Shown: piece after piece, positions 1-7,904 of the stretch
How positions within the stretch are numbered: the first letter of the stretch is position 1
How the letters are laid out: the number at the start of each line of letters is the position of its first letter
Assembly: GCF_050030965.1 (NCBI RefSeq)
Contig: NZ_CP188297.1
Location: 3,782,001 to 3,846,000, forward strand
DNA: 64,000 nt
Direction of reading: 5' to 3'
DNA from: Glutamicibacter sp002979865
GTDB lineage: Bacteria > Actinomycetota > Actinomycetes > Actinomycetales > Micrococcaceae
Notes under the pieces: generated by a model
Database searches by the model: none
Told to the model about the DNA's origin: nothing
What the model saw: only the letters and a program-made list of their open reading frames with translations
Translations under genes and position numbers: made by a program

Positions 1-141
1 ACGTTCCTCTGGGTGGACCCTAAACATCGTCTGGCCTGTGTGACGCTCACCGATAAAAGCTTTGGCCAGTGGGCTGTTGACGCTTGGGCCCCGTTCAATG
101 ACCAAGTTCTAGTCGCCACGAAAATTACTCGGAATAACTAG
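1..141 (+). CDS. C-terminal end of a serine hydrolase (beta-lactamase family), 5'-truncated
   Basis: An open frame runs from base 1 to a TAG at 139-141 and gives 46 residues. It starts TFLWVDPKHRLACVTLTDKS, which resembles the last strand of class C beta-lactamase-like esterases and D-Ala-D-Ala carboxypeptidases, where a 'G-T-xx-W-VDP-...-LTN' pattern is common. The catalytic SxxK and YxN motifs would lie upstream of the window, so the assignment rests on this short tail. The stop codon lies inside a perfect palindrome. Confidence 0.5.
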   Translation, partial: TFLWVDPKHRLACVTLTDKSFGQWAVDAWAPFNDQVLVATKITRNN

Positions 142-152
142 TTATTCCGAGT
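127..152. terminator. 26-bp perfect palindrome after the truncated hydrolase gene
   Basis: The arm ACTCGGAATAACT (127-139) is followed directly by its exact reverse complement (140-152), and the stop codon at 139-141 sits in the centre. A second small hairpin follows at 175-191 (TTTGATC, loop TTC, GATCAAA). Neither has a strong T-run on the + strand. A terminator is the simplest reading, but a protein-binding palindrome is possible. Confidence 0.45.
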
Positions 153-307
153 CAGTCTGCCTACGATTCTTTAGTTTGATCTTCGATCAAAACAGCTAGA
201 CTGATCAACAGATATAGAAACAGTGTGAATCACAGCTATTCTAAGCATAATCACCATTACAGCTCAATCCTTTCAACACCTATCATCCAGAACTAACGAG
301 GATTTCA

Positions 308-1222
308 ATGACTGATAAAAACTACAGGCAGTGGCAAGTTCTGCACTACGTATGGGACAACTTGTCAGATTTTAAAAATCGCTGGATTATGCTACCGGGG
401 ATCCACACCATTCAATTTGGTAAAGATGAATCCCCAATTGACATTTATGTAAATGAATATATTAATGCGTCAGATTTTAAAGCACAACCAGTGTTCTTCA
501 CAGGTGCCATCTCTTCTCGAGGAGATAAGAAAGGGCCATTCTTTTCCGGACTGGGACTGACGAACAATAAAAAACTTCCACTAATCGCCGTCGCGGACCC
601 AAGCCTTGATGATGACGCTTCCTTGAGCCTAGCCTGGTACACAGGTGGTCCAACCGACAACTTCACAGCTAATCTACTCGCGACTTTAACTGTCCTTCAG
701 GAGAGCCTTAAACGCGAGTTGATTTTCATAGGTGGATCAGGAGGTGGATTTGCTGCGCTAAATATCGCTTCAAGGTTCAAAGGAGACTCGACCGCGCTGG
801 TTTGGAATCCACAAACGGATATATATGAATACGCAGAACGCTTCGTAAAAGCATACTTGAGAAGTCGGTTTAATTTCGCCTTTGCGACTTTAGGCTCACC
901 CGATTGGAAACAATTTTGTAAGAGCAGAACCGATTCCAAAGTACACACCCACGTTTTGCGAAGCCAGACTCTTACCGCGCCCCGACGTGTTATTTACCTT
1001 CAGAACAGTGCTGATTGGCACCGGAGCAAACACCTCAAGCCCCTCTGGTCAATGGCGACGCAAAAAGAACTACAAGAAGGGGTCAATTCGCTGGACGATA
1101 ATCACATCGTCTTCGTCAGGGAATTCGCCGAAGGGCACGCACCACCACCGTCCACCCTAATCGGTAGCCTCTTGGAACAATTAATGGACCTCTCGATGAA
1201 TGCCAAAGATTTAAAATTCTAA
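308..1222 (+). CDS. alpha/beta-hydrolase-fold protein of a surface-polysaccharide cassette
   Basis: The 304-residue protein has no signal peptide. It carries a nucleophile elbow GGSGGG at residues 142-147, with Ser144 as probable nucleophile, and a C-terminal GHAPPP with His277 as probable catalytic His. This is the order expected of an alpha/beta hydrolase. The start has ACGAGGA a few bases upstream. The downstream gene (1503-2348) is a paralogue with the same two motifs. Similar uncharacterised hydrolases occur in capsule and glycosyltransferase loci. A deacylase or acyltransferase acting on a glycan or lipid-linked intermediate is inference, and the substrate cannot be read from the sequence. 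The gene is AT-rich compared with the housekeeping genes. Confidence 0.75.
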   Translation: MTDKNYRQWQVLHYVWDNLSDFKNRWIMLPGIHTIQFGKDESPIDIYVNEYINASDFKAQPVFFTGAISSRGDKKGPFFSGLGLTNNKKLPLIAVADPSLDDDASLSLAWYTGGPTDNFTANLLATLTVLQESLKRELIFIGGSGGGFAALNIASRFKGDSTALVWNPQTDIYEYAERFVKAYLRSRFNFAFATLGSPDWKQFCKSRTDSKVHTHVLRSQTLTAPRRVIYLQNSADWHRSKHLKPLWSMATQKELQEGVNSLDDNHIVFVREFAEGHAPPPSTLIGSLLEQLMDLSMNAKDLKF

Positions 1223-1502
1223 GAAGCAAACTCAAATTGACTTCATCAAAAAAATGGAAGCCAGTGAGACTGACAATGCTTCCCGCTAAGCAGCTCGCAC
1301 TGTCCGACCTAGGTTCATCCCTCGAAAATTGCCCATGTTTTCGATATGAAGAAGAGCAGGACACTCCTACCCTAAAGCCGGAGTCACGAAACAAAATGCG
1401 CGCTCCTCGTTTACCCGCAATGGGTCAAATGAGATTTCGTTGTGATAACACGAAGCCATCGACCGTCAAAATAACTATCCAGCCCCAGATAAGGTCCTAG
1501 AT

Positions 1503-2348
1503 ATGCTGAATCGTACCAGGAACATTAAGAAGCACTCTTCCCGCGGTAGACGCATATTTGACGACTTTGATAGCGCACTTCGTGCAGGTCTTCCTGAAGG
1601 GCTTACCATTATCAAATCCAACGGACGATATTTCGATTTCTACTTCGAAGACCGAAATTCTCCGGTGACCCTGGTCACATTCCATGCGGCAACTGGACCC
1701 AAAACCGTTGAGTATCCTATTTTTACTGGATCGCGTTTCGCTGAGAAGCTCGGTGTCAACTTACTCGCCTTCGCCGACTCCGCTTGTGGCGGAGCAGAAA
1801 AACTACTCACTTTTTGGCACCAAAGCACCAAACGAGTTCCGTCTGGTAAGTTCATCCCGTCAATCATCGCCCTGACACAGCGTCCCGGGCAAGAAAAACA
1901 TCTTATTTTTTTTGGTTCCTCCGCTGGCGGATATGCGGCTCTTCATTACAGTACCTACTTTCCAAAGTCAGTTGCATTAGTGATGAATCCTCGCATTGAA
2001 CTTCTTGGAAAACCTGATCGCTTTGACGACTACTCCCGAAAAGCGTATCCGGGATGGAACCCACAAATGATTGCCGCAAAAATTCCAACAAGCATGTCAA
2101 AGTGGTACGCCAAAGGAAGAGAAAATACCGTGGCATACATACAAAATACTGGTGACAGACTGTATTACGAGAATCATTTCTCGTGCTTTGAGGCTGCTAC
2201 GCGTGGGCAATCAAATATTCATTTTAAGATCCAGAATTGGGGAAAGGGGCACATAGTCCCTCCTGCGAACGAATACATGGAACCTCTTAAGTCACTCGTT
2301 AACCATGCTCCGAATTGGAACGCAGGGCTATCAAATTTTGCCAGTTGA
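1503..2348 (+). CDS. second alpha/beta-hydrolase-fold protein, paralogue of the preceding gene
   Basis: The 281-residue protein has the elbow GSSAGG at 138-143, with Ser140 as probable nucleophile, and GHIVPP near the C-terminus with His250. The GHxxPP signature is shared with the 308-1222 gene, and both have 'NP' shortly after the elbow (WNPQTD and MNPRIE), so a duplication is likely. AAGG lies 8 bases before the ATG. The 280-base gap upstream (1223-1502) holds no convincing gene. Function is unknown; glycan acyl modification is inferred from the neighbours. Confidence 0.75.
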   Translation: MLNRTRNIKKHSSRGRRIFDDFDSALRAGLPEGLTIIKSNGRYFDFYFEDRNSPVTLVTFHAATGPKTVEYPIFTGSRFAEKLGVNLLAFADSACGGAEKLLTFWHQSTKRVPSGKFIPSIIALTQRPGQEKHLIFFGSSAGGYAALHYSTYFPKSVALVMNPRIELLGKPDRFDDYSRKAYPGWNPQMIAAKIPTSMSKWYAKGRENTVAYIQNTGDRLYYENHFSCFEAATRGQSNIHFKIQNWGKGHIVPPANEYMEPLKSLVNHAPNWNAGLSNFAS

Positions 2349-2472
2349 GGCACCCATACTTCCAGTTCTAGTCACCGTTCATTCGTGAATATCATCTTGG
2401 GTTCAGGTTGCTCGGAGTCACGGGGACAGCCCACCGAGACTTGAATAAACATCACATAGTAAGGTTAGACGT

Positions 2473-4299
2473 ATGGCTTCTACTAAGACTTATGCTCCGG
2501 TGATTACGGGGTTACCGCATACCTCAATCAGTTCGGCGCCAATAAACACAGTTGTGAAACGGAATGAAGATCCCGTTATTCGTGGTTCACGACGATTCTG
2601 GCTCGATGGAAGCGTAATTCTAAACGGAACATGCATTAAGCGAACTGCGGATCTCGATTCGTCACTACCACAAGCAGCGGAACGGTGGAGTATTGAAGAA
2701 CTTGCTGATTGGTGGTCGAAAGGTGCACGAAACCCTGGTGCACTATTCATTGAAGATTCAGTAGATTCATGGAGCGCTTGTCTGCCTGACCCACTGGGCG
2801 GTGCACTTGCGTTCTCTCTCAATAAGCAGGGCAAAGCATTCGTTTCTACCAGCATCGTAGAACTTGTACATGCAGCCGAGACACATGGAATCATCTTGGA
2901 AAAGGATCCATTGTTTCAGATAGAGCGTCTCATGCTTGGCAACGGAGGGCTCACACCTGCAAGTTACAAGGGTGTGCATTCACTTGAGCCTTTTCAGTAT
3001 TTCGTATTGTACGGAAATCAAATCTTTACAAAGAATTACAAGGTTCGCGAGAGCCTTGACTCTGCATCGCTCTACGATTTGTTTACAATTCTTCGATCTG
3101 ACGTCCAAGGCGCTGTCCAAGCAATAGCAGAGACGAATTCTCAGCAAATCACTGCACACTTGACAGGCGGTTTTGACTCACGCCTAGTTCTCTCCGCAGT
3201 ATTGAACCTAGAACTGCGAGATCGAGTCAATATATTCTGTTCCGGCCCTGAAGGTTCCACCGATCGAATAATCGCCGATGGCCTGACGAGACAATACGGC
3301 CTACAACGAGTAGACGGGGCAGGGCTCACGACTGCACCAACGACGAACATGTCAGAACGACTAATGGGCGCACTCTTTGCGAGTGGTGGAATAACTAATA
3401 CGGGCCCGTTCGGTCGAGAAATCTCTGTACCAGTTAGCGCAATGGGCGGCGGCTACGGAGAAGTGCTTCGAACATTCTTTGGAAACAGAAAAATTACCGA
3501 CTCACTTGGTCGACTTGATAGCAGCCTCCTTATATCAAGCTATCTGCCCACAGCAAACACCAAGAGCGCCTATTTTTCGCCAGAAGCAATCGCGAACGTT
3601 TCATCATTACTAACAAAAAAATTCGATCACTTGTCCCATCTTTATCAGGATGCCAGTTTCATAGGAGATGCGTTTTATACGCATAATCGGAATCGCTACC
3701 ATATCGGTCAGACGTCTTTATTATGGAGTCGTGTTGGCTCTAGGTTTGACCCGTTGTATTCTGTTGCTGGTTTCGAATTAGCCAGAAGATCTACGCAACA
3801 TGTCAGATCGGCAAATCTCATTGGCCATGATTTACTAGACTCGCTGAAACCTGATCTATTATCATGGCCCTTCGATTACGACAGGTTCAGCCAAGATCTA
3901 TTACAACTAAGAAATCGACGAGAATTACGTTCATGGCCAAGGAATAACGAGAAAATTAATTTCGTAAAAGGGCTCACACCTGAATGTGAAGCTGATAGCA
4001 CATTCCTATCCGTTCTTCGACGCCTAAATGCCACCGAACCCAAACTTACTGCCGCGCAACGCAAAGCTAAGGTGGAGGAAGCCAACGGATTGGGAGTTAA
4101 TTTTTGGCAGGTAGTTTACAAGGAGACTGGACAAGAACTGTTATCTAGCGCTCTCGAACAAACGAATGGTACTGATTTACAGGGAACTGTCGATATCGAA
4201 TACATTCGTAAATTATCAACTGCAAGTTCACTAAACAAGAAACAACTTCGTGATCTTTACAGTTTGGGTGGGATCATGTCTTGGCTCAGTTTCGGGTAA
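2473..4299 (+). CDS. asparagine-synthetase-like protein lacking the glutaminase Cys
   Basis: The 608-residue protein has the ATP-pyrophosphatase signature of the asparagine synthase family, LTGGFDSR at 230-237 (SGGxDS loop). Canonical AsnB begins Met-Cys and uses that Cys for glutamine hydrolysis. This protein begins MASTKT, and its first 200 residues show no such Cys. It may adenylate a carboxylate and couple it to free ammonia or another amine, as beta-lactam synthetase-like and lasso-cyclase-like relatives do. Start: GTAAGG 9 bases before ATG. Its place between glycan-locus hydrolases and a DUF6270 gene suggests amidation of a sugar acid or aminoacyl decoration, which is inference. Confidence 0.75.
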   Translation: MASTKTYAPVITGLPHTSISSAPINTVVKRNEDPVIRGSRRFWLDGSVILNGTCIKRTADLDSSLPQAAERWSIEELADWWSKGARNPGALFIEDSVDSWSACLPDPLGGALAFSLNKQGKAFVSTSIVELVHAAETHGIILEKDPLFQIERLMLGNGGLTPASYKGVHSLEPFQYFVLYGNQIFTKNYKVRESLDSASLYDLFTILRSDVQGAVQAIAETNSQQITAHLTGGFDSRLVLSAVLNLELRDRVNIFCSGPEGSTDRIIADGLTRQYGLQRVDGAGLTTAPTTNMSERLMGALFASGGITNTGPFGREISVPVSAMGGGYGEVLRTFFGNRKITDSLGRLDSSLLISSYLPTANTKSAYFSPEAIANVSSLLTKKFDHLSHLYQDASFIGDAFYTHNRNRYHIGQTSLLWSRVGSRFDPLYSVAGFELARRSTQHVRSANLIGHDLLDSLKPDLLSWPFDYDRFSQDLLQLRNRRELRSWPRNNEKINFVKGLTPECEADSTFLSVLRRLNATEPKLTAAQRKAKVEEANGLGVNFWQVVYKETGQELLSSALEQTNGTDLQGTVDIEYIRKLSTASSLNKKQLRDLYSLGGIMSWLSFG

Positions 4300-4383
4300 T
4301 TAAGAATATTCTTACTAGGTTAAGATCTTCAGTATCCGATAATCTTTTCTCTCATAACTACTAATATTTATTTCGCAGGAACA

Positions 4384-5112
4384 ATGGTAAATTTCTTCAT
4401 ATACGGTGGCTGCGTTTCTAGGGATGCCTATGAACTGGTCAAGGATGAACATTATTTAACGGGTTACATCGCTCGCCAGTCGCTTATTAGCGCCAACTCG
4501 CTACCCGAGACACGAATTAACACAGCAAATTCATCGACAAACTTTAATTCCCGGATGGTAGTCGGAGACATTAAGTCCTCGCTCTTCTCTACTTTGCGTG
4601 AAAAATCGAATGAAGTCGAAGTATTCCTATTTGACATCTTAAGTGAACGACTAGGAGTTTATCGACTCCAGGGCGGACGATACATCACGAACTCCGCGGA
4701 ACTATCCAAATCAAGTCTTTTAGATGATTTTCCGTACGCCAAGGCTAAGATTCATTTTGGCACCAGCCAACACTTTGAGCTTTGGAAACAAGGAGTACTT
4801 ACCCTCAAAGATATTCTCGTAGAATGTGGTCTATTCAGCAATAGCATATACATTGAGACCATTTGGACTGATCATTCTTGTCAAGGCAGTAACGTTCCTA
4901 AATTCAGAAACTGGTCCGCTCATTACGCGAATAAGTTATACGAACCATATTTTTCGTACCTTCGAGAATTGGGTTTTAGATCAATAAAACCGTCTCTGGA
5001 TATCAGCCTATCCGATGAAAATCATAAATGGGGTAGTTCACCGTATCATTATCAGCCGGAGTACTATCAGGAAATCCTTGTGCAGGTCTTCGACCAAATT
5101 TCAGAAAAGTAG
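4384..5112 (+). CDS. DUF6270-type protein
   Basis: The 242-residue protein begins with FFIYGGCVSRD (residues 4-14) followed by 'YIARQSLIS'. This matches the N-terminal G-(S/G)-C-V-S-RD signature I associate with the DUF6270 family found in capsule and exopolysaccharide loci. A conserved His-Trp pair occurs in the C-terminal 'ENHKWG'. AGGAACA directly precedes the ATG. The family has no established reaction; a role in glycan modification is inferred from company. Its TAG at 5110-5112 is one base from the convergent mutM stop, so no terminator fits between them. Confidence 0.7.
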   Translation: MVNFFIYGGCVSRDAYELVKDEHYLTGYIARQSLISANSLPETRINTANSSTNFNSRMVVGDIKSSLFSTLREKSNEVEVFLFDILSERLGVYRLQGGRYITNSAELSKSSLLDDFPYAKAKIHFGTSQHFELWKQGVLTLKDILVECGLFSNSIYIETIWTDHSCQGSNVPKFRNWSAHYANKLYEPYFSYLRELGFRSIKPSLDISLSDENHKWGSSPYHYQPEYYQEILVQVFDQISEK

Positions 5113-5113
5113 C

Positions 5114-6043
5114 TTATCTCGGTGCACGGCGTGGTCGCGGCTGGCACACTGGGCAGCTGTAGGAAGAACGGCCCATAAAGGGATCACGACGAATCAGAGA
5201 TTCACGGCCGTTTTCTCTACAACGCAAACAGGCTTTGCCTTCGCGCCCGTAGGCGTTCAAGGACCTGGCGAAATAACCGCTAGCGCCGTTAACATTCACG
5301 TACAGAGAATCGAAGCTCGTACCACCAGCGGCGAGGGCGCGTGTCATCACATCAACCAAAGCATCGTTGAGGCGTTGCACTTCTGGACGCCTGATAGTGC
5401 CAGTATTGCGCAAACCTGAAAGGCCTGCTTGCCAGAGTGCTTCATCCGCATAGATGTTGCCGACTCCGGAAATGATCCCCTGGTCCAGAATCGCTCTCTT
5501 GAGTTCTGTCGTCCTTTTGCGAAGCGCGACGTACAGGTCATCGGGCTTGCGGTGAGGATCCATCACGTCTCTGGCAATGTGAGCAGCCGCCTGTGGGATC
5601 GATGCTTTTAGCGACCCGGCTCCGGCAGGCAAACCATCAGATGTTGCAACCAGTGGGGAGAGGAACATTCCCCCAAAGATTCGCTGGTCTATAAAACGCA
5701 GTTCGTTGGGGAAATCGGATTTTTCGCTGAGTGAGAGCCTGACTTTTAAATGTTTCTCATCGGGAGCATCAGGTTCTTCTACAAGAAGTTGACCGCTCAT
5801 GCCGAGGTGGGCAACCAATGCTGCAGGAGTTGAAAGGCCTTCGAGGTCCATCCAGAGGAACTTGCCGCGGCGAACCACAGAAGCGATAGAGCAACCACTC
5901 AATGTCTGTTCAAAATCTTCAACACCGTCGGTATGACGGCGGACGGAACGCGGGTCCAGCACTTGAGCGGTTAGTACCGTTCGAGTGCGAACCCACTTAT
6001 CCAGTCCTTCTCGGACTACTTCAACTTCTGGCAGTTCTGGCAT
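5114..6043 (-). CDS. mutM: formamidopyrimidine-DNA glycosylase (Fpg/MutM)
   Basis: Base-excision repair enzyme that removes 8-oxoguanine and formamidopyrimidines and nicks the site by beta/delta elimination. The 309-residue protein starts MPELPEVE, so Pro2 becomes the Schiff-base nucleophile after Met removal and Glu3 is the partner. A C-terminal zinc finger has Cys272, Cys275, Cys297 and Cys300 with the intercalating 'MGRSSYSCP' loop. It is the last gene of the - strand run yceD-rpmF-rnc-mutM, 10 bases after rnc. In many actinobacteria smc follows mutM, but here the AT-rich cassette takes that place. Confidence 0.97.
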   Translation of the reverse strand: MPELPEVEVVREGLDKWVRTRTVLTAQVLDPRSVRRHTDGVEDFEQTLSGCSIASVVRRGKFLWMDLEGLSTPAALVAHLGMSGQLLVEEPDAPDEKHLKVRLSLSEKSDFPNELRFIDQRIFGGMFLSPLVATSDGLPAGAGSLKASIPQAAAHIARDVMDPHRKPDDLYVALRKRTTELKRAILDQGIISGVGNIYADEALWQAGLSGLRNTGTIRRPEVQRLNDALVDVMTRALAAGGTSFDSLYVNVNGASGYFARSLNAYGREGKACLRCRENGRESLIRRDPFMGRSSYSCPVCQPRPRRAPR

Positions 6044-6053
6044 GAACTAAACG

Positions 6054-6752
6054 CTATCCCTTAGGTAGCTGCTCACCTGGATGCAGCAACAGCCAAGTCT
6101 TGTGCGCCGCTTCCTGCTCAGCTTCCTTCTTGGATGGCCCATGTCCCTGGCCGTATCCCTTGTTTCCGATGCGGAGTTCGGCAAGGTAGGTGCGTGCGTG
6201 GTCGGGACCGGAACCAGTGACCTGGTAGTGCATCTCGCCTAGCTTTTGGGAAGCTACTTCTTCCTGGATTACAGTTTTCCAGTCAGTCGTCGCGCCCAGC
6301 AGCCGATGATCTTCCAGCAGTGGAGTGACGAAACGAAGCACAAACGAGCGCGCAGCTTCCATGCCTTGAACCAAATAGGTGGCCCCAAGAATTGCTTCCA
6401 TGGTGTCTGCCAGAATGGAGGATTTATTGGCTCCGTTGGACTGGGCTTCCCCACGTCCTAGGAGCAGGTGCTCCCCCACTTCCAGATCACGGGCAATGAT
6501 CGCCAATGCGCGGGTACTGACGATAGCCGCTCGCCGCTTCGCGAGATCGCCTTCTGGCAGATTCGGGAAAGTTGCGTATAGGTATTCTGCAACGCAGAAG
6601 CCAAGAATCGAATCGCCTAAGAATTCAAGGCGTTCATTCGTTGGAATGCCACCGTTCTCATAGGAATATGAGCGGTGGGTAAATGCAAGACGAAACGTCT
6701 CGGAATCAATATTGATTCCGAGACGCTTCATAAGTTCTTCTTTTGAAGACAT
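6054..6752 (-). CDS. rnc: ribonuclease III
   Basis: Double-strand-specific endoribonuclease for rRNA processing and mRNA turnover. The 232-residue protein has the signature NERLEFLGDS (39-48) with metal ligands Glu43 and Asp47, and the second pair Asp116 and Glu119 in LADTMEA. A C-terminal dsRNA-binding domain begins near residue 158 (DWKTVIQEE) and includes the KKEAEQEAA helix. It is separated from rpmF by 3 bases, so co-transcription is likely. Confidence 0.97.
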   Translation of the reverse strand: MSSKEELMKRLGINIDSETFRLAFTHRSYSYENGGIPTNERLEFLGDSILGFCVAEYLYATFPNLPEGDLAKRRAAIVSTRALAIIARDLEVGEHLLLGRGEAQSNGANKSSILADTMEAILGATYLVQGMEAARSFVLRFVTPLLEDHRLLGATTDWKTVIQEEVASQKLGEMHYQVTGSGPDHARTYLAELRIGNKGYGQGHGPSKKEAEQEAAHKTWLLLHPGEQLPKG

Positions 6753-6755
6753 GTC

Positions 6756-6959
6756 TTAGACGTCTGCGACCTTGCGACCCTTGTACTCAAGGAACAATTC
6801 GGTACCAGCCGAGTCGGTGACAACCTTAGCCTGGTGAGGCAGGCTGTAGGTTACGCGACCGTTTTCAACGGTCTTCACCAGGTTCGGTGCGGTAGCCTTC
6901 CACTGAGAACGGCGGGCACGAGTATTCGCACGGGACATCTTCCGCTTTGGAACAGCCAC
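6756..6959 (-). CDS. rpmF: 50S ribosomal protein L32, zinc-independent form
   Basis: The 67-residue protein starts MAVPKRKMSRANTRARRSQW, the L32 N-terminus. The C-terminal half contains no cysteine, so it lacks the CxxC zinc ribbon of many bacterial L32 proteins. This Cys-free form is usual in actinobacteria. It is followed by rnc after 3 bases and preceded by the DUF177 gene with 2 bases between, the widespread yceD-rpmF pairing. Confidence 0.97.
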   Translation of the reverse strand: MAVPKRKMSRANTRARRSQWKATAPNLVKTVENGRVTYSLPHQAKVVTDSAGTELFLEYKGRKVADV

Positions 6960-6961
6960 GA

Positions 6962-7612
6962 CTACTTCTCTTCTCTCTTGTCTGACGTTTTATCATTTGT
7001 CGCATCCTCTGCGACAATGTCGGACAGCTGCGCTAGCGCTGCCCAACGTGGATCCAGAATCTCATGATCATGCTGAGGGTCATCGTTGAGACTGATTCCG
7101 CATTCACTGCAGAGCCCCAAGCAATCTTCCCGGCAAACCGGCTGGAACGGCAGGGCGGTAACCACTGCGCTCCGTACTACCGGATCGATGTCAATCAAGT
7201 CACCGACCACCCAATACTGATCCACATCATCATCGTCTTCGAATTCTTCGCTCTCTTCATAATAGAAGAGCTCTTGAATATCAGCCTCGAAGTCGTACTC
7301 GATGGGCTCCAAGCATCGTCCACATTCCCCAGCGATTTGCGCTGTAGCGGTACCCGATACCAGAATTCCTTCATGCACGGCTTCAAAGCGAAGATCTAAG
7401 TCAAGCTCAGATCCTCCACGAATACCGATGAGTGCATTTCCCACATCTGCGGGTGCCGAAACCTGCTCATTGAGAGTTTTCATTGAGCCAGGCGAACGGC
7501 CGAGCTCCCTGGTTGAAAAAACCAGAGGCGAGTTGCGATCGAGTTCGCCGTGTGACGATCGATCAGAACGCTTTTCGCTAATGATGACTCCTATAGAAAC
7601 ATAGTCCGACAT
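6962..7612 (-). CDS. YceD/DUF177 family protein
   Basis: The 216-residue protein has the DUF177 core 'SPLVFSTRELGRSPGSMKT' and a Cys-rich segment (CGRC in the middle; CREDC, CSEC near the C-terminus) followed by the acidic-His tail. The family is linked to ribosome and 23S rRNA maturation and nearly always precedes rpmF, as here. The first 25 residues are variable and a slightly later start cannot be excluded. Transcription of the yceD-rpmF-rnc-mutM unit probably begins in the 7613-7904 gap, which I could not resolve into a clear promoter. Confidence 0.9.
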   Translation of the reverse strand: MSDYVSIGVIISEKRSDRSSHGELDRNSPLVFSTRELGRSPGSMKTLNEQVSAPADVGNALIGIRGGSELDLDLRFEAVHEGILVSGTATAQIAGECGRCLEPIEYDFEADIQELFYYEESEEFEDDDDVDQYWVVGDLIDIDPVVRSAVVTALPFQPVCREDCLGLCSECGISLNDDPQHDHEILDPRWAALAQLSDIVAEDATNDKTSDKREEK

Positions 7613-7904
7613 TTCATCTTAGCTTGCCGTAGGCCAAGTTCCCAAACTGAAACCAGTTTTCAGAGCTCGATGCCGGTGTTGCACTCACCACAGCATATCG
7701 TAGACGACCTGCCAATCCCTACTTGCACGCGTTGCTAATCCAACATTCCCGACCTTGCAATCCGGGCCGCGGACTTCGAAGAAGAATCGGAATAACGCCA
7801 CGGGCGAGCGCGACGCAAAACGGCTTATAGCAAACGTCCCGAAGAAAGCCTGCCCAGCGAATTATGCTTGGTCATGCTTCGAATTAAGTGGTGAGGGATT
7901 CTCT

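Noticed and set aside
1237..1500. 87-residue open frame in the gap between the two hydrolase genes
   Set aside because: No ribosome site, no recognisable domain and atypical composition; the gap is more likely non-coding or gene remains.
4301..4314. Palindrome TAAGAATATTCTTA after the AsnB-like gene
   Set aside because: Fourteen AT-rich bases in an AT-rich gap are weak evidence for a site or terminator.
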